Shown piece by piece: positions 7,545 through 15,607 of a DNA stretch of 36,653 nt (its first letter is position 1; each line of letters starts with the position of its first letter). The position numbers and the translations under genes are program-made. Source of the stretch: Frankia alni (lineage in GTDB: Bacteria; Actinomycetota; Actinomycetes; Frankiales; Frankiaceae); contig JAMFSN010000241.1 in the NCBI GenBank assembly GCA_026225295.1, forward strand, positions 1 through 36,653, written 5' to 3'. Under the pieces are notes generated by a model. The model was given only the letters and a program-made list of their open reading frames with translations. It had not been told where the DNA came from and ran no database searches.

Positions 7545-8672
7545 ATGACGGCCTCGCCACGGTGGTCGCGCCATCGAACCCGGCTGGGACTTGTGATCGT
7601 TCTCGCGTTCGCGGTGCTGTGGCTCGGCTGGTCGCTCGGCGGCTATATCGTCGCGCCCGGCACCGACAGCATGAGCGCCCGCCTGGCCGAGTGGGGCCGC
7701 GACCATCATCTCGGGTCCATGGTCACGGCTCTGGAGCGCCAGCAGTACCAGCGCCACCCGGCCACGCTGGGCGGAGCGCCCCCGGGTGGCGTCCCGGCGC
7801 GAGGGACGGCGACCCGGTCGAGCGTCCCGTCGCTCGCCGGCACCTCGGCGCCGCCCCCGGTCCGGATCCTGGCCGGTGGTCCGCCGCTGCCGGGCGAAGG
7901 TCAGTGGCAGACGGTGGTGAAGGTCGGGGGACGCCCGGCGGTCCGGGTCGCCTACGTCCGGCCCGACCGCGAACACACTTCCTACCTGGTCGGGCTGATG
8001 TGGCTGGACCCGAAGCTCGTCCGTGGCGCGCTGATGCCCGGGACCCGTGACCCGGGGGGAAGCTGGGCCGAACCCACGAAACTGACCCCCGCGCTGCAAG
8101 CCACGGTCGTCGCCGCGCATAACGGGGGGTTCCGGTTGCCCGGCGGCCAGTCCCGGGGCGGCTACTACAGCGACGGCCGGACGGTCGTGCCGCTGCGAAC
8201 CGGCGCCGCGTCGCTGGTCCTCTACCGGGACGGCACCGCAGGGGTCGGTGCGTGGGGACGCGAGGTGCGGATGTCGCCGCGGGTGAGTGCGGTCCGGCAG
8301 AACCTCGACATGTTGGTCAACGCTGGGGTCGTCAACCCGTCGTGTACGCAGAACAACACTCGGACCTGGGGCTACACCGTCGGGTCGCGCTACTTCGTAC
8401 CCCGCTCCGGGTTCGGGACCACCCACGGCGCCCTGGTGTATGTCGGTGGCCCGGCCATGTCCGTGTGCTCCCTCGGCGCCGTGCTGCGCGCGGCGGGGGT
8501 GCAGCGAGGGATGGAACTCGATATCAACAACGACTGGATCACCGGCGCCTACTACACCCACGGCCCGAACGGCATCACGCCGCACAAACTGTCCGAATCC
8601 GTCGGGCCGGGGCCGTCACATTATTTCTCCGACACCAGCCGGGACTGGTTCGCCTGGTTCGCCCGGCCGTGA
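7545..8672 (+). CDS. Phosphodiester glycosidase (NAGPA-like) family exoprotein
   Basis: 375 residues. ATG is well supported by GGGAGGT five bases upstream. An N-terminal basic segment and membrane anchor (LGLVIVLAFAVLWLGWSLGGYIVA, about 14-37) is followed by a linker and a C-terminal domain resembling phosphodiester-alpha-GlcNAcase (NAGPA), which hydrolyses phosphodiester-linked sugars. Characteristic stretches are VVAAHNGGFRLPGG, LVNAGVVNPSC, YVGGPAMSVCSLGAVLRAAG and MELDINNDW near the end. Bacterial members act outside the cell on wall teichoic acid or exopolysaccharide phosphodiesters; the exact substrate is unknown. Four cysteines or fewer are present, two of them (NPSCTQ and SVCSLG) conserved-looking. 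The SEDS gene follows after 456 bases. Confidence 0.75.
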   Translation: MTASPRWSRHRTRLGLVIVLAFAVLWLGWSLGGYIVAPGTDSMSARLAEWGRDHHLGSMVTALERQQYQRHPATLGGAPPGGVPARGTATRSSVPSLAGTSAPPPVRILAGGPPLPGEGQWQTVVKVGGRPAVRVAYVRPDREHTSYLVGLMWLDPKLVRGALMPGTRDPGGSWAEPTKLTPALQATVVAAHNGGFRLPGGQSRGGYYSDGRTVVPLRTGAASLVLYRDGTAGVGAWGREVRMSPRVSAVRQNLDMLVNAGVVNPSCTQNNTRTWGYTVGSRYFVPRSGFGTTHGALVYVGGPAMSVCSLGAVLRAAGVQRGMELDINNDWITGAYYTHGPNGITPHKLSESVGPGPSHYFSDTSRDWFAWFARP

Positions 8673-8942
8673 CCGGCCGTGCCCCATAAGGCCGACTCGC
8701 GCCGAAGTGCCCGGCACCATCCGCACGCGGACGGCATACGCGCCGCCCAGATCGACGGCGGGTGTCCGCAGCCGTCGGCGCACGGTCGGGCGTTCTCAAC
8801 CTGTCTTTCGGTGCGGTTCGTCAACTGGGCCCACCACGGCGACCGCGCCCAACCCCGCCCGCCGGTTCGGCTCGCGGGCCGGCCATCGAACTGGGAGAGG
8901 GTACCGGTGCCCGGGTCGTTCACACCGGCATCACAGAACCCC
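8673..8942. other. Intergenic region upstream of the SEDS gene
   Basis: No convincing gene. A plus-strand frame at 8679-8957 is open but His/Arg/Pro-rich and featureless. The stretch ends at the repeated 18-bp motif described next. Confidence 0.35.
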
Positions 8943-8960
8943 AGTAGTAGTTTGTAGAAG
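8943..8960 (+). promoter_or_regulatory. BlaI-type operator-like motif, copy 1
   Basis: AGTAGTAGTTTGTAGAAG. It matches the shared pattern TGTAGTAGNNTGTAGNNN at 12 of 13 fixed positions (first T is A). Two GTAG cores lie 9 bp apart, close to one helical turn. It sits two bases before ATG 8963 and 168 bases before the SEDS ATG, pointing toward both. Three further copies occur at 16694, 17874 and 23003. Assignment to a BlaI-family repressor is inference from the BlaI/M56 locus containing copies 2 and 3. Confidence 0.55.
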
Positions 8961-8962
8961 CG

Positions 8963-9136
8963 ATGGTGAGCGTGCGGAAACGCCTGTCGTCCGTCTGGGC
9001 CGGGGGTGTTAGGGGTGGGGGAGTCAGTGCCCCGGTGACCCTCGGTCCCCCCGACCGCGCCGGCACCGATCGAGGTCGGGTGCTGGCAACGAATAGCGCC
9101 CGCCCAGGCCCGGACGACCCGAGCGGCGATGGCTGA
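8963..9136 (+). CDS. Possible short upstream ORF overlapping the SEDS gene
   Basis: 57 codons beginning ATGGTGAGCGTGCGG (MVSVRKRLSSVW) two bases after operator-like motif copy 1 and ending in TGA at 9134-9136, eight bases into the SEDS gene. If transcription starts within or next to the motif, this would be a leaderless or near-leaderless ORF whose translation could be coupled to the SEDS gene, which has only a weak ribosome binding site. The translation is Gly/Arg/Pro-rich with no recognisable domain. It may be a chance frame. Confidence 0.25.
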   Translation: MVSVRKRLSSVWAGGVRGGGVSAPVTLGPPDRAGTDRGRVLATNSARPGPDDPSGDG

Positions 9137-10547
9137 TCGACCGGACGCGGCGCTCGATGACCACCGGCGCACCGAGTTGGGCCTCCTCGCGCTGGCCACG
9201 CTGCTCGCCATCGCCGCCTTCGCGGCGGTGGACGTGGGGCACGGGGGGCGGGTCGGTGACGGCGTCGCCGGCTACGGGCTCACGTTCGCCGGGTTCTGGG
9301 GCGGTGCGCACCTGGCCACCCGGCGGCTCGTCCCGTCGGCGGACCCCATTCTCCTGCCGGTGACCGCGGCGCTGAACGGCATCGGCCTGGCCGTGATCCA
9401 CCGCCTGGACCTCGCCGGGGCGGATCGGTCCCGCCGGTTGGGTGAACCGGTGGCGCATAGTGCGGCGCACCTGCAACTCGTCTGGACCGGCCTGTCGGTC
9501 GTGGTGTTCGTCGCGGTGCTCCTGCTCGTCCGCGACCATCGGGCGCTCTCGCGCTACACCTATACGGCGGGGCTGGTGGCCTTCGCTCTGCTCCTGCTGC
9601 CGGCGGTGCCGGGGGTGGGGAACACCGTGAACGGCGCCCGCCTCTGGCTTCGGTTCGGGCCGTTCACCTTTCAGCCGAGCGAGGTTGCGAAGATCGCGAT
9701 CCTGGTGTTCTTCGCCGGGTACCTGGTCAGCAAGCGGGAAGTCCTCACGCTCGAGTACCGGTCGTTCCTCGGCCTGGCCGTGCCGCGGGGGCGCGATCTC
9801 GGCCCGCTGCTCGTGGGGTGGGCGGCCAGCCTCGGGATCCTCGCCGTCGAAAGCGACATGGGCTCGTCGTTGCTGTTCTTCGGGATGTTCCTCGTCCTGC
9901 TCTACGTCGCGACGCAGCGGGTGTCCTGGTTACTCCTCGGCCTGGTCCTGTTCGCGGCCGGTGCCGTCGCCGGTGATCTGCTCATTGCCCATGTTCACCA
10001 ACGCGTCGACATCTGGCTGCACGCGTTCGACGGCGGTCGACCGCAGAACAGCTCCTACCAGCTCGTCCAAGGGCTCTTCGGCTTCGCGGCCGGCGGGATC
10101 AGCGGTACCGGCCTGGCCCGGGGCCACCCGGACACCGTCCCATTCGCGAACACCGACTTCATCATGGCCAGCATCGGCGAGGAACTCGGGCTCGCCGGGG
10201 TCATGGCCGTCCTGACCATGTACGGACTGGCGGTCAGCCGCGGGCTGCGCACGGCGCTCGCCGTGCGCGACCCGTTCGGCACCCTGCTGGCTACCGGCCT
10301 TGCCTTCTCGCTCGCGCTCCAGGTCTTCATCCAGGTCGGCGGCGTGATGCGACTAATCCCGCTGTCCGGGATGACGCTGCCGTTCGTCTCCTACGGGGGC
10401 AGTTCGCTGCTGGCCAACACGGCAATCGTGGCGCTGCTCCTGCGGATCAGCGACGCCGCGCGCGGCCTACCAGTCCTCCTGCCGGCCGCCCCCCTGTTCG
10501 ACCCGGCTGCGGCCGCCGACAGCCCGACCCAGATCGTCCGTCGCTGA
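9129..10547 (+). CDS. SEDS-family peptidoglycan glycosyltransferase (FtsW/RodA type)
   Basis: 472 residues. SEDS proteins are polytopic membrane enzymes that polymerise lipid II into glycan strands with a partner class B PBP. About ten membrane spans are visible. Family landmarks: NGARLWLRFGPFTFQPSEVAKI, then ESDMGSSLLFF holding the catalytic-type Asp of the large periplasmic loop, NTDFIMASIGEELGLAG, and GGVMRLIPLSGMTLPFVSYGGSSLLAN near the end. FtsW versus RodA cannot be decided from this. No PBP gene is next to it, which is unlike the usual pbpA-rodA pair, so this may be an accessory SEDS protein. Start: ATG 9129 with poor Shine-Dalgarno sequence (CGAGCGG). Copy 1 of the repeated operator-like motif lies upstream, suggesting control by a BlaI-like cell-wall-stress repressor. 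Confidence 0.9.
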   Translation: MADRPDAALDDHRRTELGLLALATLLAIAAFAAVDVGHGGRVGDGVAGYGLTFAGFWGGAHLATRRLVPSADPILLPVTAALNGIGLAVIHRLDLAGADRSRRLGEPVAHSAAHLQLVWTGLSVVVFVAVLLLVRDHRALSRYTYTAGLVAFALLLLPAVPGVGNTVNGARLWLRFGPFTFQPSEVAKIAILVFFAGYLVSKREVLTLEYRSFLGLAVPRGRDLGPLLVGWAASLGILAVESDMGSSLLFFGMFLVLLYVATQRVSWLLLGLVLFAAGAVAGDLLIAHVHQRVDIWLHAFDGGRPQNSSYQLVQGLFGFAAGGISGTGLARGHPDTVPFANTDFIMASIGEELGLAGVMAVLTMYGLAVSRGLRTALAVRDPFGTLLATGLAFSLALQVFIQVGGVMRLIPLSGMTLPFVSYGGSSLLANTAIVALLLRISDAARGLPVLLPAAPLFDPAAAADSPTQIVRR

Positions 10548-10693
10548 GAACCGGGCTGGCCCGCGGTCGCGCCCGGTCCGGGACCGCTCAGGCCGGACTC
10601 GTAGTCTGCGGCCTGCGCGTACGACCGACCGCCGTTGACCGCCGGCCCGGCCCGTCGACAACGCAACGGTATAAACCGGGGTTTGATGGGCCC

Positions 10694-12295
10694 ATGGGTG
10701 TGGCCGAGTGGTTCCTGAGTTCCGCCGAGCGGGGCAACACCGCCACCGACCTGGACGTGCGTCGCGGTGACGGCACCGCGTGGACCGAGGGGAACGACGT
10801 CACCCCGTTGATCCATGGACAGTCGTACTTTCCCGAGCTGCTGCGTTGCCTCCGCGCGATGCGGCCCGGTGACTACGTGATGTTCACCGACTGGCGCGGT
10901 GACCCGGATCAGCTCCTGGCCGGCCCGGACACCGATGTGTCCGGCGTCCTGTGCGAGGCGGCGGCGCGCGGCGTCATCGTCAAGGGATTGGTCTGGCGTT
11001 CCCACCTCGACCGCTTCGCGTTCAGCGAGCAGGAGAACCGTCACCTCGGCGAGGAGATCAATGCGGCGGGCGGTGAGTGCCTCCGCGACATGCGGGTCCG
11101 CCCCGGCGGCTCGCATCACCAGAAGTTCGTCGTCCTGCGCCATCCCGGCCGCCGCGATCGCGACGTCGCTTTCGTCGGCGGCATCGATCTGTGTCACGGC
11201 CGCCTCGACGGGCCCGAGCACGAGGGCGATTCGCAGCGGCAGCCGATGGCGAAGGCCTACGGGCCGCGACCGCCGTGGCACGACATCCAGCTGCAGATTC
11301 GGGGTCCGGCCGTCGGCGACGTGGAGACCGTCTTCCGGGAGCGCTGGGACGACCCGGCCCCGCTGACCCGGAATCCGATCGACCGGATCACCGACCTGCT
11401 GCACCGGGACGACCACCAGCGTGGCGTGTTGCCACCGCGGCCGCCCGATCCCGAACCCCGGGGAACGATCGCGGTGCAGGTCCTACGGACCTATCCCGCG
11501 CGGCTGCGCGGGTATCCGTTCGCCCCGGCGGGCGAGCGCAGCGTCGCGCGGGCGTACCGCAAGGTGGTCGCGCGAGCCCACCGCCTGATCTACCTCGAGG
11601 ACCAGTACCTGTGGAACCGGGAGGTCGTGCGCTGCTTCGCCGACGCGCTCCGCGACGACCCCGGGTTGCGGTTGATCGCGGTGATCCCGCATTTCCCGGA
11701 CCAGGACGGCCGCTTCTCGCTGCCGCCGAACCTGGTCGGGCGGCAGGACGCACTCGACGAGCTTCTCGCCGCCGGCGGCGATCGGGTGGCCGTCTACGGC
11801 GTCGAGAACCGGTCGGGCACCCCCGTCTACGTCCACGCGAAGGTCAGCGTCATCGACGACGTCTGGGCCTCGGTCGGCTCCGACAACGTCAACCGCCGGT
11901 CCTGGACGCACGACTCGGAAGTGTCCTGCGCCGTGATCGACGACGCGCGCGACGACCGGCCGCCGCGGGTGCTTGACCGGTTCGGTGACGGGGCGCGGGT
12001 GTTCGCCCGCGACCTGCGCCTGCGGCTGGCCCGTGAGCACCTCGACCGTGACCCGGGGATGGACGCCGACCTGGTCGACCCACGCGCGATGTTCGCGGCG
12101 TTCACCGAGAGCGCCGGGTCGCTGCAGCGGTGGCACGACACCGGCCGGGTCGGGCCGCGGCCGCCGGGACGGCTTCGGCCCTACGTGGCTCCCGCTCTGT
12201 CGGGCCGCACCCGGCGTTGGGCGGATCCGCTCTACCGGGCCGTATACGACCCCGACGGCCGGCCGGTCCGGATGCGGCGGGCCGGTCGGTTCTGA
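10694..12295 (+). CDS. Phospholipase D-like protein (two HKD-type motifs)
   Basis: 533 residues. PLD-superfamily enzymes cleave or transfer phosphodiesters (phospholipids, cardiolipin synthesis, sometimes DNA). The second HKD motif is complete: HAKVSVIDD followed by WASVGSDNVNRRSW. The first is SHHQKFVVLRHPG, with His and Lys present but Arg at the usual Asp position; GGIDLCHGR follows as in the family. YLEDQYLW marks the start of the second repeat. There is no signal peptide or membrane helix, so it is probably cytosolic or peripheral. ATG 10694 has only a weak upstream GGGCCC. The gene stands alone between the SEDS gene and the minus-strand ZIP gene. Confidence 0.85.
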   Translation: MGVAEWFLSSAERGNTATDLDVRRGDGTAWTEGNDVTPLIHGQSYFPELLRCLRAMRPGDYVMFTDWRGDPDQLLAGPDTDVSGVLCEAAARGVIVKGLVWRSHLDRFAFSEQENRHLGEEINAAGGECLRDMRVRPGGSHHQKFVVLRHPGRRDRDVAFVGGIDLCHGRLDGPEHEGDSQRQPMAKAYGPRPPWHDIQLQIRGPAVGDVETVFRERWDDPAPLTRNPIDRITDLLHRDDHQRGVLPPRPPDPEPRGTIAVQVLRTYPARLRGYPFAPAGERSVARAYRKVVARAHRLIYLEDQYLWNREVVRCFADALRDDPGLRLIAVIPHFPDQDGRFSLPPNLVGRQDALDELLAAGGDRVAVYGVENRSGTPVYVHAKVSVIDDVWASVGSDNVNRRSWTHDSEVSCAVIDDARDDRPPRVLDRFGDGARVFARDLRLRLAREHLDRDPGMDADLVDPRAMFAAFTESAGSLQRWHDTGRVGPRPPGRLRPYVAPALSGRTRRWADPLYRAVYDPDGRPVRMRRAGRF

Positions 12296-12301
12296 CCGGG
12301 G

Positions 12302-12448
12302 TCAGCGGCGGACAGCGAGCTGGGCCAGGTCGAACAACCGGTCGACCTCGGGTTCGGCGGCAGCCAGCCGGACACCGAACCGGCAGGCCCGGTGGGTCAC
12401 CTGCAGGTGGCACTGTTCGTACGCGAGCAGAGGCGCGACGGCTGATCC
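12302..12448 (-). pseudogene. M56-family peptidase remnant with internal deletion
   Basis: The minus strand encodes APLLAYEQCHLQVTHRACRF, then GVRLAAAEPEVDRLFDLAQL and a short basic end with a stop at 12302-12304. This is homologous to the larger M56 gene at 16719-17855: the first half matches LLAHEQCHLDAAHWLYRFAV and the second matches AAEHDVEDLFEFARHAATRL, the extreme C-terminus of that gene. Everything between has been deleted. The first zinc-binding His of the HEQCH motif is Tyr here. It lies directly after the ZIP gene stop. It is clearly dead and shows that a second BlaR/M56 locus once existed here. Confidence 0.75.
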
Positions 12449-12461
12449 AAGCGGAATCGCC

Positions 12462-13307
12462 TCAGGCTCCGCCAGCGGTGACGACGGCGTCGGTGGCGAA
12501 GCCGGCGACCAAGCCGGTGAGGACGCCCCAGTAGAGCAGCTCCCGATGGACGTTCTTCAATGCCACCCCGACCAGCTGGATGATGACGTAAATAATTGAT
12601 CCGGCGGCCAGGGCGAGGAACACGACGCTGAGTGCATCGCTGGTGAACTGCCGCCCGATCGCGGTGCCCACGATCGTCGGACCGCCGCCGATCAGACCCA
12701 TGGCCAGCAGAAATCCCCAGCCCGGGCGTTCGCCCTGGGCGGTGAGCGGGGCGACGATCCCGAAGCCCTCGGTGGCGTTGTGCAGCGCGAACCCTACGAC
12801 GAGCAGCGTCGCAAGCGCGATCTCGCCCCGGCCGGCGCTGCCGCCGATCGCGAGTCCCTCGCCGAAGTTGTGCAGGCCGATTCCGGCGGCGATCATGACG
12901 GCGAGGCGGCGCCCCGGTAACCAGGTCGACGTGCGCCCGGCCAGCTCGTCGGCGGCCATGGCGCCGGGGCCGACCCGGGTAGCCGGGCGTCGGGGGTTCC
13001 CCAGGTACCGCTCGTACATCACCAGGCTCATCAGCCCGACGGCGAGCCCTCCGGCCAGGAGCGCGCCATAGCCGAAAGCGGACCCCAGGCCGGTGTGACT
13101 GTCGTGGTAACGCCCGAGCGCGCCGTCCACCGGCGCCCAGGCGTGGCTCAGGACATCCCAGACCAGGAACAGCAGGATTCCCGTCGCGGAGGCGTTGAGG
13201 AATTGGCGCACGCCGGGCATCGGGCGCCGCACCCGCGCGATCGGCAGGCCGAGAAGGATCGTCACCCCGGCGATCAGTCCCAGGATCAGGGTTCGGGTTT
13301 CGCTCAT
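12462..13307 (-). CDS. ZIP-family metal transporter
   Basis: 281 residues from the ATG at 13307, chosen over the ATG at 13331 because GGAAAGG lies at the right spacing before it. ZIP proteins import Zn2+, Fe2+ or Mn2+ into the cytoplasm. Eight membrane spans are expected; the two metal-site helices are plain: GIGLHNFGEGLAIGGSAGRG (TM4, HNxxEG) and VGFALHNATEGFGIVAPL (TM5, HNxxEG). Between TM3 and TM4 there is a variable loop (RRPATRVGPGAMAADELAG) without the His-rich stretch of many ZIPs. A DtxR/IdeR-like palindrome lies 37 bases upstream, so iron or manganese control is likely. Downstream, the stop is followed directly by the M56 remnant. Confidence 0.88.
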   Translation of the reverse strand: MSETRTLILGLIAGVTILLGLPIARVRRPMPGVRQFLNASATGILLFLVWDVLSHAWAPVDGALGRYHDSHTGLGSAFGYGALLAGGLAVGLMSLVMYERYLGNPRRPATRVGPGAMAADELAGRTSTWLPGRRLAVMIAAGIGLHNFGEGLAIGGSAGRGEIALATLLVVGFALHNATEGFGIVAPLTAQGERPGWGFLLAMGLIGGGPTIVGTAIGRQFTSDALSVVFLALAAGSIIYVIIQLVGVALKNVHRELLYWGVLTGLVAGFATDAVVTAGGA

Positions 13308-13344
13308 GGCCGCCTTTCCGCCGACGGGCATGCCCCATCATTTT

Positions 13345-13356
13345 TAGGTAAACCTA
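13345..13356. promoter_or_regulatory. DtxR/IdeR/MntR-like metal box upstream of the ZIP gene
   Basis: TAGGTAAACCTA is a perfect inverted repeat (TAGGT-AA-ACCTA) flanked by T-rich sequence, giving TTTTAGGTAAACCTACCTA, close to the TTAGGTTAGSCTAACCTAA-type boxes of DtxR-family repressors. A second ACCTA half-site follows (13356-13360 region). It lies 37 bases upstream of the ZIP start, where it would overlap the promoter. The binding protein is not encoded nearby. Low GC relative to surroundings supports a regulatory role. Confidence 0.55.
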
Positions 13357-13576
13357 CCTACACACCGCTGTAACGATGGACCAGCGACCATGTCGATACG
13401 GTGAGAACCGGCCCCGTTTGACCGGCCCGCCGGCGCGCTCCGGTCGGCGGGTCGCCAACGCCGTAGGCGCCACGGGGGACTGGTCCGCCTCGGGGCGGTG
13501 GGGGCAGCCCACTGACCCAGCCGCCTACGCGCCCACTACATCGGAACGCGACGTGACGTCTCGTAGGGTTTTCCCG

Positions 13577-14239
13577 GTGCGAGGAAACGTGGCCGTCGTC
13601 GATGACGACGGTGTGCTCCTGACGACGATCACCCGCGTCCTGCGGCTCGAAGGTTTCGCGGTGTCGTGGTGCGCCGCCAGCGGCGGTGAGGCGCTGCGCC
13701 GGGCGGCCGGGTCGGCTCCTCCCGATGTGCTCGTCCTCGACATCGCGCTGCCCGACACCGACGGACGGGACCTGTTGGGCGCGCTGCGCAGCAGCGGGGT
13801 GGCCGGTCCGGCGCTGTTGTTGTCCGCGAAGGACTCGGTCGCCGACAAGGTCCAGGGTTTCGGAGCCGGCGCGGACGACTACCTGACGAAGCCCTTCGCC
13901 ATTGATGAGCTGCTGGCCCGGCTCGATGTGCTGGTCCGCCGGACGCCGGGTGCCGCGACCGTTGAGCTGGTTCTTGATCCGGTGGGTCACGTCGTCCGGG
14001 GGCCGGGTGGCGCTGAGCCGCTGTCGCCGATCGAGTACCGGTTGCTGGCCGCCCTGGTGAGCCGGCGCGGCGACGTCGTACGGCGGGCGTCCCTGAGTTC
14101 CAGTGCCTGGCCGCCGGGCTCGGTCGTGCACGAGAACACGCTCGACAGCTATGTGGCGCGTTTGCGGCGGGCGCTGCGCGCCGTCGGCTGCGCGGCGTCG
14201 ATCACGACGGTGCGTGGTGTCGGGTATCGGTTCGGCTGA
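13577..14239 (+). CDS. Response regulator, OmpR/PhoB family
   Basis: 220 residues from GTG 13577; an open frame reaches back to 13376 but those residues are low-complexity. Another GTG at 13589 is possible. The receiver domain shows the acidic pair (AVVDDDG), the phosphoacceptor Asp in VLVLDIALPDTDGRD, the conserved Ser (LLLSAKDS) and Lys (YLTKPF). The C-terminal winged helix runs from about residue 130 (LSPIEYRLLAALVSRRGDVV, then VVHENTLDSYVARLRRAL and TTVRGVGYRF). It is a DNA-binding transcription factor activated by the kinase encoded next; the stop overlaps the kinase start (TGATG), so the two are co-translated. Confidence 0.9.
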   Translation: MRGNVAVVDDDGVLLTTITRVLRLEGFAVSWCAASGGEALRRAAGSAPPDVLVLDIALPDTDGRDLLGALRSSGVAGPALLLSAKDSVADKVQGFGAGADDYLTKPFAIDELLARLDVLVRRTPGAATVELVLDPVGHVVRGPGGAEPLSPIEYRLLAALVSRRGDVVRRASLSSSAWPPGSVVHENTLDSYVARLRRALRAVGCAASITTVRGVGYRFG

Positions 14240-15546
14240 TGCGGCGGCGGCTGGTCGTGTTGCCGGTCGTGGTTCTCGCGGTCTCGCTCGCGGTGCTCAC
14301 GGGTGCTTTCTGGTTGTTGCTGCACGGGTGGTTGCGGCGGGACGCCGACGCCTTGCTGGCGTCGCGGGGACGTTCGGCGGCCGCGCTGGTCGCGGTGGAC
14401 AACGGCCGGTTGGTGCTGGAGGAGACGCCGGGCGACGAGGCGGTCGAGACGGACCTGTGGTTGTACGGTCCGGCGGCCCGACCGGTGCTCCGTCCCGCGG
14501 GGGACCGCTCGCTGGACGCCGCCGCCGCCGAACTCGCCGCATCCGGAGCGAACACCCAGGTTGTGGGCCTGGTGAAGCTGCGGGCGGTGCCGGTGCGGGA
14601 CGGTCTGCGGCGGGTCGGCGTGGTGGTCGTGGCGCTCGGCCTCGCGCCTTACCGGCACAGCGAGCGCCTGGCGCTCGGCGCGGCTCTCGCGCTGGACCTG
14701 GTGGTGCTGGTCGGGACCGCCGTGATGGCCCGTCGCCTCGTCGGGTCCGCGCTGCACCCGGTCGCCGAGATGACCGCGCTGGCCCGGGACTGGGGCGCGC
14801 ACCAGCCCGAGCGGCGCTTCGGCCTCGGTCCACCGCGCGATGAGATCACCCGGTTGGGCGCGACGCTCGATGGCCTCCTCACCCGTCTGGCGGCCAACCT
14901 GCGCCATGAGGCACTGCTCAGTTCTCAGATCGCCCACGAACTGAAGACCCCGCTGGCCCGGCTGCGGGCGGTCGCGGAGACCGGAGCCCGCTACGAAACC
15001 GAGCCGGGAGCGCTGCGGGTCGCCCTCGGCTCGGTCGTCGCTGACGTCGACCACCTCACCGGCGTCGTCGAAACCCTGCTCAAGGCCCACAGCGGCGCCG
15101 GTGGCACCCAGCACGCCGACCTGGCCATCGTGGCGTCGCGGGTCGCGGAGGCCGCCCGCGCCACCCGGTCGACGGTGCGGGTCCGCGCGCTGGGCACGGC
15201 ACCGCCCGCATTGTGCGACCCGGACCTCGTCGAGCGGGTTCTCACCCCGATCGTCGACAACGCGCTGCGGCACGCCCGGTCAACGGTGACGATCCGCGTC
15301 GATTCCGCCGGCGACGGCGGCGCCCGGGTGGCCGTCACGGACGACGGGTCCGGATTCCTACCCGACGAAGCGGACGCCGTGTTCGTCCCCGGCTATCGCG
15401 GCGCCGGCGCGATGGGGGACGGCACCGGGCTGGGCCTGCCGCTCGCGCGGCGACTGGTCCGACTCGCGGGCGGCGACGTGCGGGTCGTCCCGGGGGCCCA
15501 CGGCCGGGTGGTAGTCATCTTTCCCGCCGTCTCATCCGATGCCTGA
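14239..15546 (+). CDS. Sensor histidine kinase
   Basis: 435 residues. N-terminal membrane helix (LVVLPVVVLAVSLAVLTGAFWLL), an extracytoplasmic sensor of about 110 residues, a second membrane helix (LGAALALDLVVLVGTAVM), a HAMP linker, then the DHp helix with the phosphorylated His in SQIAHELKTPLARLRA. The ATP-binding domain shows the N box (VLTPIVDNALRHA), G1 (VTDDGSGF), the F/lid region (FVPGYRGAGAMGD) and G2 (GTGLGLPLARRLVRLAGG). The partner is the overlapping response regulator gene. The signal is unknown; the genes on both sides encode a ZIP transporter and a four-repeat membrane protein, which may be targets. Confidence 0.9.
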   Translation: MRRRLVVLPVVVLAVSLAVLTGAFWLLLHGWLRRDADALLASRGRSAAALVAVDNGRLVLEETPGDEAVETDLWLYGPAARPVLRPAGDRSLDAAAAELAASGANTQVVGLVKLRAVPVRDGLRRVGVVVVALGLAPYRHSERLALGAALALDLVVLVGTAVMARRLVGSALHPVAEMTALARDWGAHQPERRFGLGPPRDEITRLGATLDGLLTRLAANLRHEALLSSQIAHELKTPLARLRAVAETGARYETEPGALRVALGSVVADVDHLTGVVETLLKAHSGAGGTQHADLAIVASRVAEAARATRSTVRVRALGTAPPALCDPDLVERVLTPIVDNALRHARSTVTIRVDSAGDGGARVAVTDDGSGFLPDEADAVFVPGYRGAGAMGDGTGLGLPLARRLVRLAGGDVRVVPGAHGRVVVIFPAVSSDA

Positions 15547-15607
15547 CGACCGCCGGCCGGCCGTCCCGGCGATCGCCCGGTCCGACCCGTGTCGGGCCGC
15601 GCCGTCC

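Noticed and set aside
7358-8050. 230-codon plus-strand frame before and across the glycosidase gene
   Set aside because: Arg/Pro-rich shadow of the glycosidase frame; the latter has a signal anchor, a ribosome binding site and family motifs.
14149-15273. 374-codon minus-strand frame antisense to the histidine kinase
   Set aside because: The kinase has all catalytic boxes in order; the antisense product is low-complexity.
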